The notes beneath the pieces are model-generated. The model was given only the letters and a program-made list of their open reading frames with translations. It ran no database searches and had not been told where the DNA came from. The position numbers were made by a program, and so were the translations under genes. This document shows positions 6,719 through 13,705 of a stretch of DNA of 13,705 bases, piece after piece. Source of the stretch: Chryseosolibacter sp035628595 (GTDB taxonomy: Bacteria; Bacteroidota; Bacteroidia; Cytophagales; Cyclobacteriaceae); NCBI GenBank assembly GCA_035628595.1, contig DASPJN010000085.1, forward strand, positions 1-13,705. The letters are read 5' to 3'. Position 1 is the stretch's first letter. Each line of letters opens with the position of its first letter.

Positions 6719-9700
6719 CTAGCCCCTTTTTAAGGCTTTAATCCACTCCCTGGCATTCGCAAAGGCTTCGATCCACGGAGAAATCTGGTCATTCTTTCTG
6801 TTTGTTGGATAATATCCCCAATTCCAGGGGAATAAAGACCGTTCAATATGGGGCATGATCGCCAGGTGTCGGCCATCTTTCGAACACAAGGCGGCCACCG
6901 CATGGGTTGACCCTCCCGGGGTTCCAGGATATTCCGCATACGAATACTGCGCAGCAATCTGATATTGTGACTGATTCTCAGGAAGAATGAATCGACCTTC
7001 TCCATGGGCAATCCAAACGCCAAGGCGCGTACCGCCCATCGATTGTAACATTACTGAGGTATTGTCTGGAATTGTGACATTCAGGAAGCTGGATTCAAAT
7101 TTCTCCGAGCTGTTGTGGTGCATTTTTGGATGATCCGTCCATTCCGGATAAACAAGTCCAAGTTCCATCATCAGCTGACAACCGTTGCAAACGCCGAGAG
7201 TCAACGTATCGGTTCGTTTATAAAAATTGTCAAGTGCTTGTTTCGCCTTCGGGTTATAAAGAAACGCCCCAGCCCAACCTTTTGCAGATCCGAGCACGTC
7301 GGAATTTGAGAACCCGCCAACGAACACAATAAGATTTACATCAGAAAGATCTTCCCGCCCCGCAACAAGATCTGTCATATGAACATCTTTTACGTCGAAG
7401 CCCGCGAGGTATAACGAATACGCCATTTCGCGGTCGCCGTTTACACCCTTCTCGCGGATAATGGCGGCACGAATCCCGGTTGGTTTTCTTCTTTCAGGAT
7501 CTATTCCATACGTCGAAAATTTGCCATCGAATTTTTTCGGGAGAATGTATTCAAGCACCTGCGATTTATAGTTTTTATAACGCGCTTCTGCATGATCGGC
7601 AGGTCGCTGTTTACGGTCAAACAGGTAAGATGTTTTATACCAGGTGTCCCGAAGTTCATCGACATTTAATGAGAACGAATGTTTTCCGTGGTTTATGGAG
7701 CAGATTCGTTCATTGGTTATTTCGCCGATGATTGTCAAATCGACGCCGCCTTTTTGCAACGACGCCAGGTCCTTTTCAGATCTCACCTGAATAAGAAGTG
7801 CCGGATTTTCGGCAAAGAGCACAGCAATTGCATCAGCACCAAGTGAAGAGGTATCGACTTTTAGCCCGACGTCCGGGCGCGCGAATGTCATTTCAAGCAG
7901 CGCCGTGATAAGTCCTCCTTCGGAAATATCGTGGCCGGCCAGAATAAGTTCTTCTGAAATTAATTCTTGTACGGCAGTAAACGTCGTAGCAAAATGCTTT
8001 TCATCTTCTACAGTCGGAACCTCATTTCCCAAAAGGTTGAGAATCTGCGCGAAGCTCGATCCGCCAAGCTTAAACTCATCTTTTGCCAGATTAATATACA
8101 CAAGCAACGTTCCAGCTATGGGCTCAAGTACGGGCGAAACAGTTCTCGCAATATCCGCGACTTCCGCGACGGCGGATATGATCACCGTACCAGGAGCGTA
8201 CACGACCTCGCCATTCGGATACTTTTGTGTCATCGACAACGAATCTTTCCCGGTAGGAATGTTAATTCCGAGCTTGATTGCAAAATCGCTTACCGCTTCG
8301 ACAGCTTCGTATAATCTTGCATCCTCACCTTTTTGTTTAGCGGGCCACATCCAGTTTGCGCTTAGCGACACGCCTTTCAGTCCGTGGCTCAGCGGAGCCC
8401 AAACAAGGTTAGTCAATGATTCTGCAATGGCAAGCTTACTTCCGGCGACCGGGTCGATGAGGGCAGCGCCGGGTGCATGGCCAATTGCAGTAGCGACGCC
8501 CTTGTTTCCCGTGTAGTCGAGGGCCATCACGCCAACGTTGTTCAGTGGCAATTGTATTGGTCCACATGTTTGCTGCGTTGCCACCTTTCCTGATACTGAT
8601 CTGTCGACTTTATTTGTCAACCAGTCTTTACATGCAACGGCTTCAAGTTGCAGTACAGCGTTCAGATATTGTTCGAACTTCGCGACATCATATCCAACCG
8701 GCTTGAACGCGATTTTTTCTTGTGTGTCTTTTAAAATAGTTTTTGGCGAGGAACCAAAAAGATGATTCACCTTTAGTGAAACCGGTTTTTCCTGCTGTGT
8801 TTTTCGAGAGAACTCGAAGCGCTGATCGTCAGTGGCTTCGCCGATCACGTAAAAAGGTGAGCGTTCGCGTTCGGAAACCTTTCGCAGGATCTCGAGGTCT
8901 TTTTCGTGCATCCCGAGACCCATTCGCTCCTGGGATTCGTTGCTGATAATTTCTTTATCGGAAAGCGTCGGATCACCAATCGGTAATTGATCAATGTGAA
9001 TTTTTCCGCCGGTTTCTTCGAGTAGTTCCGACAAACAATTCAAATGTCCGCCGGCTCCGTGATCATGAATAGTTACGATAGGATTCTCGTCAGCCTCAAC
9101 CATTGCGCGAATCGCATTCATAACACGTTTTTGCATTTCAGGATTTGATCGCTGAATCGCGTTAAGTTCTATTGCGTTTCCAAACTCACCCGTTGCGACT
9201 GATGAAACGGCTCCGCCGCCCATGCCGATTCTATAGTTGTCGCCGCCGAGCAACACGATCTTGTCACCCTTTTGCAGATGTCCTTTTTGACTGTCTTTTT
9301 CTTTGCCGTAGCCAACGCCACCGGCAAGCATGATCACTTTGTCGAAACCATATTTTTTACCATTCTCAAAATGTTCGAATGTCAAAATACTTCCTGTGAT
9401 CAACGGCTGGCCGAATTTGTTTCCAAAATCAGAAGCGCCGTCCGAAGCTTTTATAAGTATTTCTTCAGGTGATTGATAAAGCCATTGGCGTTCTTCGAAT
9501 TTCTTTTCCCATTCGCGGCCTCCTTCAAGCCGTGGGTAGGAAGTAATATAAACGGCAGTTCCCGCAAGCGGGATAGCGCCTTTTCCACCGGCAAGCCGGT
9601 CGCGGATCTCACCACCTGAACCGGTAGCTGCACCGTTGAACGGCTCGACCGTTGTCGGGAAGTTGTGTGTTTCTGCTTTGATCGAAATAACAGAATCGAA

Positions 9701-10411
9701 ATCTTTTATCGTGAAGTAATCAGCGACATCCTGGCGCTCAGGAGCGAATTGTGTGATGCGCGGACCTTTTATAAATGCAACGTTGTCCTTATACGCTGAT
9801 ACCAAAAGATTCGGATTTTCCTTTGATGTTTTTTTAATCAGTTGGAAAAGTGTGGTTTCTTTCTCCTTTCCGTCAATGATAAACGTTCCGTTAAAAATCT
9901 TGTGTCGGCAGTGTTCGGAATTTACTTGCGAGAAACCAAAAATTTCACTGTCAGTAAGTTTTCGTCCGAGTTCCGCGCTCACATTTTTCAAATAATCTAT
10001 TTCCTCTTTGCTCAGTGCAAGTCCTTCTTTTTCGTTGTAGGCCGCAATATCCTCGATCTCTCTGATCGGTTCGGGAGAGTGCTTAATTGTAAAAATGGTT
10101 TGATCGAGCTTTTTGTAAACGAGTTGCAACATCCTGTCGTACCTCGGAGTGTCATTTGCAGGTACATCAAACTCTTCAATACGCTGGATGCCGCTGATGC
10201 CCATTGTTTGGGTAATCTCGACGGCATTTGTGCTCCACGGCGTTACCATTTCCTTTCTTGGACCCACAAATGTACCAGTGATGCTTGTCTCCGGCATCGG
10301 TTGTGCACCGCCAAAAAGCCAGACGAGCTTTTCAATTTCAACATTGGATAAAGGCTGCGCCGAACCAACAGCATAAATCTTGTTGGTTTTAGAACGGAAG
10401 AATAAAATCAT
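6719..10411 (-). CDS. purL: Phosphoribosylformylglycinamidine synthase, large single-chain form
   Basis: This is the fourth step of purine synthesis: FGAR + ATP + glutamine give FGAM. The 1230 residues hold the whole enzyme in one chain, like E. coli PurL (1295 aa), not the split PurL/Q/S type. Order: a PurS-like N-terminal domain (about 1-150), a linker containing SEIFGFSQVNSEHCRHKIFNG, two AIRS-like halves of the synthase (with IKAETHNFPTTVEPFNGAATG, VTIHDHGAGGHLNCLSELLEE and SGKVATQQTCGP), then a class I glutaminase domain from about 1000. The glutaminase triad is complete: Cys1075 in GVCNGCQ, and His1188 and Glu1190 in MPHIERSLFPW. No frameshift or missing motif is seen. It starts 44 bases after the hydrolase stop on the same strand. 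No convincing promoter is visible in that gap, so the two may be co-transcribed. Confidence 0.98.
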   Translation of the reverse strand: MILFFRSKTNKIYAVGSAQPLSNVEIEKLVWLFGGAQPMPETSITGTFVGPRKEMVTPWSTNAVEITQTMGISGIQRIEEFDVPANDTPRYDRMLQLVYKKLDQTIFTIKHSPEPIREIEDIAAYNEKEGLALSKEEIDYLKNVSAELGRKLTDSEIFGFSQVNSEHCRHKIFNGTFIIDGKEKETTLFQLIKKTSKENPNLLVSAYKDNVAFIKGPRITQFAPERQDVADYFTIKDFDSVISIKAETHNFPTTVEPFNGAATGSGGEIRDRLAGGKGAIPLAGTAVYITSYPRLEGGREWEKKFEERQWLYQSPEEILIKASDGASDFGNKFGQPLITGSILTFEHFENGKKYGFDKVIMLAGGVGYGKEKDSQKGHLQKGDKIVLLGGDNYRIGMGGGAVSSVATGEFGNAIELNAIQRSNPEMQKRVMNAIRAMVEADENPIVTIHDHGAGGHLNCLSELLEETGGKIHIDQLPIGDPTLSDKEIISNESQERMGLGMHEKDLEILRKVSERERSPFYVIGEATDDQRFEFSRKTQQEKPVSLKVNHLFGSSPKTILKDTQEKIAFKPVGYDVAKFEQYLNAVLQLEAVACKDWLTNKVDRSVSGKVATQQTCGPIQLPLNNVGVMALDYTGNKGVATAIGHAPGAALIDPVAGSKLAIAESLTNLVWAPLSHGLKGVSLSANWMWPAKQKGEDARLYEAVEAVSDFAIKLGINIPTGKDSLSMTQKYPNGEVVYAPGTVIISAVAEVADIARTVSPVLEPIAGTLLVYINLAKDEFKLGGSSFAQILNLLGNEVPTVEDEKHFATTFTAVQELISEELILAGHDISEGGLITALLEMTFARPDVGLKVDTSSLGADAIAVLFAENPALLIQVRSEKDLASLQKGGVDLTIIGEITNERICSINHGKHSFSLNVDELRDTWYKTSYLFDRKQRPADHAEARYKNYKSQVLEYILPKKFDGKFSTYGIDPERRKPTGIRAAIIREKGVNGDREMAYSLYLAGFDVKDVHMTDLVAGREDLSDVNLIVFVGGFSNSDVLGSAKGWAGAFLYNPKAKQALDNFYKRTDTLTLGVCNGCQLMMELGLVYPEWTDHPKMHHNSSEKFESSFLNVTIPDNTSVMLQSMGGTRLGVWIAHGEGRFILPENQSQYQIAAQYSYAEYPGTPGGSTHAVAALCSKDGRHLAIMPHIERSLFPWNWGYYPTNRKNDQISPWIEAFANAREWIKALKRG

Positions 10412-10455
10412 TGAGTGTTGAAGGGAAAATTAGAGGTTGTAAAAATACAGCGATT

Positions 10456-11304
10456 TTATTGTTTTCGAAGTGAATTCTTAAAATTCACTTGCGTTCCGGG
10501 CAGCTTGTTTTTCAAATACGAGAGGCTTTCATAAATAAGCCCGCTATGCCCCGCTTCAAGTATATAAAAATCGGCTTCCGGTACATATCGCAGAAGTGCC
10601 TGCATGTTTTTGGGCTTAATCACCTTATCATATTTCCCGGTTATGACTGTAAGCCGAATATTGTTTGCCCTGATCAAAGCGCTAATGTTTTTCATGCTGA
10701 AGCGTAGCAGTCGAAACACAACCCATGAATAATACACACGTTTACGTTTTTGCTCGGTGCCCATCTGATAATCAGCAAAGCGGATAAGACCCTGGTCAAC
10801 CAGTTTTAATTTATTCAGCACGACTGCAAGGCGCTGAAATCGATGGTAATCATTGATCATACCCTTGAAAAATTTTCGCAGCATCACAGGATACGTTGCC
10901 ATATTATACCAGAAGCTTGTTTTCACGCCATCGGGAGCGATGAGGAAACATGATCGAACCCTCGTGGGAAACAATTCAAGCGTAGCGAGCGCGAACTTGC
11001 CTCCCATTGAGAATCCAACAACGGAAAATTGTGTTATCTCTTTTGTTTGCAGGAAGATATCAAGCGTTTCTTTCCAGATATTTTTTGTGACTGGCTTCTC
11101 GTCGTTTCCCCACACACTTTTACCGTGGAAGTATAGGTCGAAAATGTATAGGTCGTATTGCGGCGTTAACGATTGAATGAGCGGCAAATACACACTATGA
11201 TCCTGCCCGAAGCCATGAAAGAATAACATGGCTTCTTTGCCACCACCAGCGTGAACATAGTGGAGGCGGCTTTTGCCATGAACAATATAATTATGCTCAA
11301 TCAT
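10456..11304 (-). CDS. Alpha/beta hydrolase-fold protein
   Basis: The 282 residues show an alpha/beta hydrolase core. HGFG (30-33) supplies the oxyanion hole, GFSMGG the nucleophile elbow with Ser99, ITGKYDKVIKP the acid Asp226, and LEAGHSG the catalytic His253. A cap region of about 100 residues (130-215), rich in aromatic and basic residues, lies between strands and would shape substrate choice. There is no signal peptide, so it is probably cytoplasmic. The substrate cannot be told: MenH-like, esterase or lipase-like roles are all possible. It is transcribed away from the sigma-factor gene, and its end lies 44 bases before purL. A 9-bp inverted repeat lies in its last codons. Confidence 0.93.
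   Translation of the reverse strand: MIEHNYIVHGKSRLHYVHAGGGKEAMLFFHGFGQDHSVYLPLIQSLTPQYDLYIFDLYFHGKSVWGNDEKPVTKNIWKETLDIFLQTKEITQFSVVGFSMGGKFALATLELFPTRVRSCFLIAPDGVKTSFWYNMATYPVMLRKFFKGMINDYHRFQRLAVVLNKLKLVDQGLIRFADYQMGTEQKRKRVYYSWVVFRLLRFSMKNISALIRANNIRLTVITGKYDKVIKPKNMQALLRYVPEADFYILEAGHSGLIYESLSYLKNKLPGTQVNFKNSLRKQ
10468..10490. repeat. Perfect 9-bp inverted repeat at the hydrolase 3' end
   Basis: AAGTGAATT (10468-10476), a 5-base loop, then AATTCACTT (10482-10490). It lies inside the last codons of the hydrolase gene, just before the purL leader. In RNA it would form a hairpin but no T-run follows on the minus strand, so it is not a classic terminator. It may serve mRNA stability, act as a protein site, or be chance. 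Confidence 0.5.
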
Positions 11305-11335
11305 GCGGGCTGAATTAAATATGAATCAACTTTAC

Positions 11336-11353
11336 ATAAATTTCGAAGTTTAT
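11336..11353. promoter_or_regulatory. Near-perfect 18-bp dyad between divergent genes
   Basis: ATAAATTTCGAAGTTTAT is symmetric about TTCGAA, with a single mismatched pair (11341/11348). It lies in the 75-base gap between the divergently transcribed hydrolase and ECF sigma factor genes, where both promoters should be. Its position suits an operator, but the sequence is AT-rich and the dyad could be accidental. No clear promoter consensus is seen in this gap on either strand. Confidence 0.3.
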
Positions 11354-11379
11354 AAAATATTCCGGCTCCAGTTCCGACC

Positions 11380-11955
11380 ATGAGGGAAAGGAATCAGGCC
11401 ATGGAACTAGCCATGCAAATTAAGGAGGAAACGTTTCTGCGCGAGAAAGACAGGTTGCTGGGCTTTATCAGGAATCGCGTTTCGAGCACCGAAGAAGCTG
11501 AGGACATCCTTCAGGATGTATTCTATCAGTTCGTGGCTGGTTTTAATACAATCGAGTCCCTCGACCGAGTCACTTCCTGGTTGTTTTCGGTTGCCCGTAA
11601 CAAGATCATAGATCGGTATCGCCGGGACGCTTCGCGTCCTGAAAGAACGGCGTTCGGCGTGTTTACCGGAAAGGAAGACGATGCGCCGCTAACGTTACAG
11701 GAGATCTTGCCGGACCTCGGTAACACGCCTGAGGATGCGTACTTGCGCGAAATGCTTTGGGAGGCGATCATGTATGCGTTGGACGAGCTTCCACCAGACC
11801 AGCGAGACATTTTCATTCAAAATGAACTGCAGGAGCGTTCGTTTCGCGAGATATCCGAGGAAACGGGCGTCTCGATAAATACATTGCTTTCAAGAAAGCG
11901 CTACGCGATTCTGGCGCTTCGCAAGAAACTGCAATCCTTTTACGACGAGTTATGA
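11380..11955 (+). CDS. ECF-type RNA polymerase sigma-70 factor
   Basis: The 191 residues have the two-domain ECF layout. Region 2 (about 20-85) contains AEDILQDVF (40-48, core RNA polymerase contact) and TSWLFSVARNKIIDRYRR (65-82, -10 recognition and melting). Region 4 (about 130-185) contains LDELPPDQRDIFIQNELQERSFREISEETGVSINTLLSRKRYA, whose helix-turn-helix reads the -35 region. The linker is about 45 residues, acidic and proline-containing. It directs RNA polymerase to a special regulon that cannot be read from here. ATGs at 11401 and 11413 are alternative starts; none has a good ribosome site. A small membrane-protein gene follows after 27 bases on the same strand and is a candidate for its controlling partner. 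No recognisable anti-sigma (FecR-like or zinc-finger) gene is adjacent. Confidence 0.93.
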   Translation: MRERNQAMELAMQIKEETFLREKDRLLGFIRNRVSSTEEAEDILQDVFYQFVAGFNTIESLDRVTSWLFSVARNKIIDRYRRDASRPERTAFGVFTGKEDDAPLTLQEILPDLGNTPEDAYLREMLWEAIMYALDELPPDQRDIFIQNELQERSFREISEETGVSINTLLSRKRYAILALRKKLQSFYDEL

Positions 11956-11982
11956 CGGTGTTAAATATTAATTGTTGTTGCC

Positions 11983-12345
11983 ATGAATAAGGGTCTGATG
12001 ATATTAAAATGGACTGCGGTCGCAGTGGTGTTCGTGCTGGTATTCGGCTATATCATAATGCTTTTATGGAACTGGCTGATGCCGCCGGTTTTTGGACTCA
12101 GCCCGATAACATTTATTCAGGCACTCGGTCTGTTTTTGCTTTCTAAAATTCTATTTGGCGGGTTTGGCAAATGCGGGGGCGGCGGACGAAACCATTCGCA
12201 CTGGAATTGGAAACAACGATACCACGACAAGCTGGCCGGTATGTCGCCGGAGGAGAAGGAGCGTTTTAAAAAGAAAATGTGGGATAAGTGGTGTCCGGAA
12301 AAGAAAAACAGCTCGTTGCCAAATGAATCAGCTTCAAACGATTGA
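11983..12345 (+). CDS. Small two-segment membrane protein, function unknown (possible sigma-factor partner)
   Basis: I do not recognise the family. The 120 residues show one hydrophobic segment at about 10-33 (TAVAVVFVLVFGYIIMLLW) and a second at about 42-61 (TFIQALGLFLLSKILFGG). Then come a Gly-rich turn with Cys64 and His71/His73 (GKCGGGGRNHSHWNW) and a strongly basic tail (MSPEEKERFKKKMWDKWC, Cys104) of about 55 residues. With two segments and basic ends, both termini should face the cytoplasm by the positive-inside rule. The start lies 27 bases after the ECF sigma gene with no terminator between, so the two are probably one operon. A soluble basic tail behind a membrane anchor would suit binding to a sigma factor, and the Cys/His residues could bind metal; both are inference. 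Confidence 0.8.
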   Translation: MNKGLMILKWTAVAVVFVLVFGYIIMLLWNWLMPPVFGLSPITFIQALGLFLLSKILFGGFGKCGGGGRNHSHWNWKQRYHDKLAGMSPEEKERFKKKMWDKWCPEKKNSSLPNESASND

Positions 12346-12392
12346 ATTGACACTTCAATAATTATTGTAGCGAATAGTTAAACCTGCCACCC

Positions 12393-12400
12393 TTATTTTG
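12393..12400 (+). promoter_or_regulatory. Possible -7 promoter element for tetR-tolC
   Basis: TTATTTTG differs from the Bacteroidota -7 consensus TAnnTTTG by one base. It lies 16 bases before the palindrome at 12416, so the palindrome would sit at or just after the transcription start. No convincing -33 element is seen, so this is tentative. Confidence 0.3.
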
Positions 12401-12415
12401 CGTTAAAGGAAACGT

Positions 12416-12445
12416 TGGAAACTTTTGAAATGTTAAAAGTTTCCA
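12416..12445. promoter_or_regulatory. Palindromic operator, probably bound by the adjacent TetR regulator
   Basis: This is a perfect inverted repeat: TGGAAACTTTT (12416-12426), an 8-base spacer, then AAAAGTTTCCA (12435-12445). It ends 14 bases before the ATG of the TetR gene. TetR-family repressors usually bind such palindromes next to their own genes, so autoregulation of the tetR-tolC unit is likely. In the transcript the same repeat could also form a hairpin near the start codon. Confidence 0.72.
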
Positions 12446-12459
12446 TAGTTTTGCCAGCC

Positions 12460-13101
12460 ATGACAGAAAACGACATTAAAGAAAAAATACTGAAGGGGGC
12501 CGAGGAGCTGTTTATGAAATACGGAGTACGTAGTATTTCTATGGACGACATTGCGCGTCATCTGGCTGTTTCGAAGAAGACACTTTACCAGCATTTTGCT
12601 GATCGTGAGGATATCGTGACGCTTACGTGCCAGTCACACCTGGAAAAAAGTATTGTTGAGTTTACGGCAATAAAAAAGCACGCGAAGAACGCGATCGAGG
12701 AGTTGGCAAGCATATCGGGTTGCCTGAAGAAGAATTTTGAAGGAATGAATCCATCACTGTTGTTCGACTTAGAGAAGTACCATCCGAAAGCGTGGGCCAC
12801 GTGGCTTAACCATAAGAACAAGTTTATCCGCGAATCAGTTGTCAGCAATCTGAAGCAGGGAATTACCGAGGGATATTTCAGACCGGAGATCAATCCCGAT
12901 GTGATCGGCACAATGCGACTGGAGTTGATGCAGTTGGCGTTCGACGAAAGTGTCTTTCCGAAAGAAAAATTCAGACTGGCGGATGTGCAGCTTGCACTGT
13001 TCGATCATTTCGTTTACGGGCTTGTGACTGAAAAAGGAAGGAAACTTTACCAGAAATACAAAGACAAACTAACATCTCAACCACACATAACAGTTTTATA
13101 A
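12460..13101 (+). CDS. TetR/AcrR-family transcriptional regulator
   Basis: From the ATG at 12460 the protein has 213 residues, typical for TetR. The N-terminal domain reads MTENDIKEKILKGAEELFMKYG, then VRSISMDDIARHLAVSKKTLYQHFADREDIV, the TetR helix-turn-helix (about 25-50). The helical C-terminal part (about 60-213) would bind a small ligand and dimerise, and ends in YQKYKDKLTSQPHITVL. The frame is open upstream to a TTG at 12415 and an ATG at 12430, but those codons run through the palindrome and lack family similarity, so the later start is preferred. The stop overlaps the tolC start by one base (TAATG), which points to translational coupling. By analogy it represses the efflux operon it heads and lets go on binding a toxic compound or metabolite; the inducer is unknown. 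Confidence 0.93.
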   Translation: MTENDIKEKILKGAEELFMKYGVRSISMDDIARHLAVSKKTLYQHFADREDIVTLTCQSHLEKSIVEFTAIKKHAKNAIEELASISGCLKKNFEGMNPSLLFDLEKYHPKAWATWLNHKNKFIRESVVSNLKQGITEGYFRPEINPDVIGTMRLELMQLAFDESVFPKEKFRLADVQLALFDHFVYGLVTEKGRKLYQKYKDKLTSQPHITVL

Positions 13102-13705
13102 TGAAACGACTATACCTTATACTTTTGACTTGTTTCGCAGCATTCGCTGCTGTGGCCCAGGATTCACAGGCGCAGGCATTTACACTTGATCAATGCATTA
13201 CGTACGCGTTGGAAAATTCGTATGATATAAAAAATGCTCACCTGGATGAGAAGATTGCGCAAGCGCGTGTGAGAGAAACGACAGGGATTGGTTTACCCCA
13301 AATATCAGGCTCAGCATCGTTGCAGCATTACAACGATCTGCCGCGAATGTTTATGACCAAGCAGACAGTTTATAATTTTGCAGCACCAGTTGATGACGTC
13401 ACTAAGGAAAAAATTCCTTATGATGAATTCTTTCCGGGCCTCGATGATAATACCGTTTTTGCTAATGAAAATATTTTTCAATTGAAAAACTCTGGCAATG
13501 CAGGTTTTGCAGTGAATCAATTGCTGTTCAATGGTTCTTACCTAGTCGGACTGAAGGCAGCGAAAGCGTACAAGGATTTATCTGTGAAGTCTAGCAACCA
13601 GGCAAAGGAAACCACAATTTCTCAGGTGACAAAAGCGTTTTACGCTGTTCTAATTAACAATGACAGAATTCAACTTTATGATAATAATATCAATCGAGTT
13701 GATTC
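13101..13705 (+). CDS. TolC-family outer-membrane efflux protein (3' end missing)
   Basis: The frame runs from the ATG at 13101 to the window edge without a stop (201 codons visible). MKRLYLILLTCFAAFAAVAQ is a signal peptide with likely cleavage near AVAQ. The mature start, FTLDQCITYALENSYDIKNAHLDEKIAQARVRETTGIGLPQISGSASL, is the usual opening of TolC-like factors: an alpha-helical hairpin followed by the first outer-membrane strand. A second helical stretch follows at about 150-200 (LVGLKAAKAYKDLSVKSSNQAKETTISQVTKAFYAVL). Such proteins form the trimeric exit duct of tripartite pumps. In Bacteroidota, tetR-tolC pairs are commonly followed by a periplasmic adaptor and an RND pump gene, but those would lie beyond this window. 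Which pump class it serves cannot be told. Confidence 0.95.
   Translation, partial: MKRLYLILLTCFAAFAAVAQDSQAQAFTLDQCITYALENSYDIKNAHLDEKIAQARVRETTGIGLPQISGSASLQHYNDLPRMFMTKQTVYNFAAPVDDVTKEKIPYDEFFPGLDDNTVFANENIFQLKNSGNAGFAVNQLLFNGSYLVGLKAAKAYKDLSVKSSNQAKETTISQVTKAFYAVLINNDRIQLYDNNINRVD

Noticed and set aside
7905..8516. 203-codon open frame on the plus strand inside purL, with other long frames such as 9842-10351.
   Set aside because: They lie antisense to an intact purL, show no recognisable motifs, and reflect codon bias of the real gene.
12415..12459. Longer TetR start (TTG at 12415 or ATG at 12430).
   Set aside because: The extra codons are made of the palindrome; the TetR fold begins with MTENDIKEKIL from 12460.
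1..13705. Mobile elements, CRISPR arrays, defence islands or biosynthetic clusters.
   Set aside because: No transposase, integrase, repeat-spacer arrays, nuclease/toxin genes or cluster-type enzymes are present; gene content is mostly core.

Overview
The window looks like chromosomal DNA of a member of the Bacteroidota, most likely the Cytophagales. The evidence is a promoter -7 element of the Bacteroidota type (TAnnTTTG) in front of the tRNA gene, the general lack of Shine-Dalgarno sequences, a TPR-type sensor kinase, the tRNA-Gln/prs/rplY(ctc)/pth cluster, a single-chain PurL of about 1230 residues, a tRNA gene without an encoded CCA end, and a TetR-TolC pair. The genus is not determined. 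Most of the window is core housekeeping DNA. I see no insertion sequence, CRISPR array, phage gene or sign of recent transfer.

Layout. (1) 1-3561, plus strand: the 3' part of a membrane-bound TPR histidine kinase, then metG (methionyl-tRNA synthetase with a C-terminal tRNA-binding domain). (2) 3605-11304, minus strand; in transcription order: alpha/beta hydrolase, purL, a DUF4136-like lipoprotein, tRNA-Gln(TTG), prs, rplY and pth. (3) 11380-13705, plus strand: an ECF sigma factor followed by a small two-segment membrane protein, then a TetR regulator whose stop codon overlaps the start of a TolC-type outer-membrane efflux gene cut by the window edge. All intergenic gaps are short; the longest is about 114 bases (12346-12459) and holds the likely TetR operator.

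How the genes work together. The centre supplies nucleotide synthesis and translation: PRPP synthase (prs) makes the precursor that feeds purine synthesis (purL), while rplY, pth, metG and tRNA-Gln serve the ribosome and the tRNA pool. The right end is regulatory and efflux-related: a sigma factor with a possible membrane partner, and a TetR repressor probably controlling itself and a TolC efflux operon through a 30-bp palindrome.

The points most worth a second look are: the perfect 11-bp-arm palindrome just before tetR; two almost identical intrinsic-terminator hairpins placed just upstream of the prs and pth start codons; the sigma factor/membrane protein pair; and the tRNA-Gln gene lying inside a spurious 5' extension of the prs reading frame. 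Nothing here clearly amounts to a new biological system; the unusual features are regulatory.
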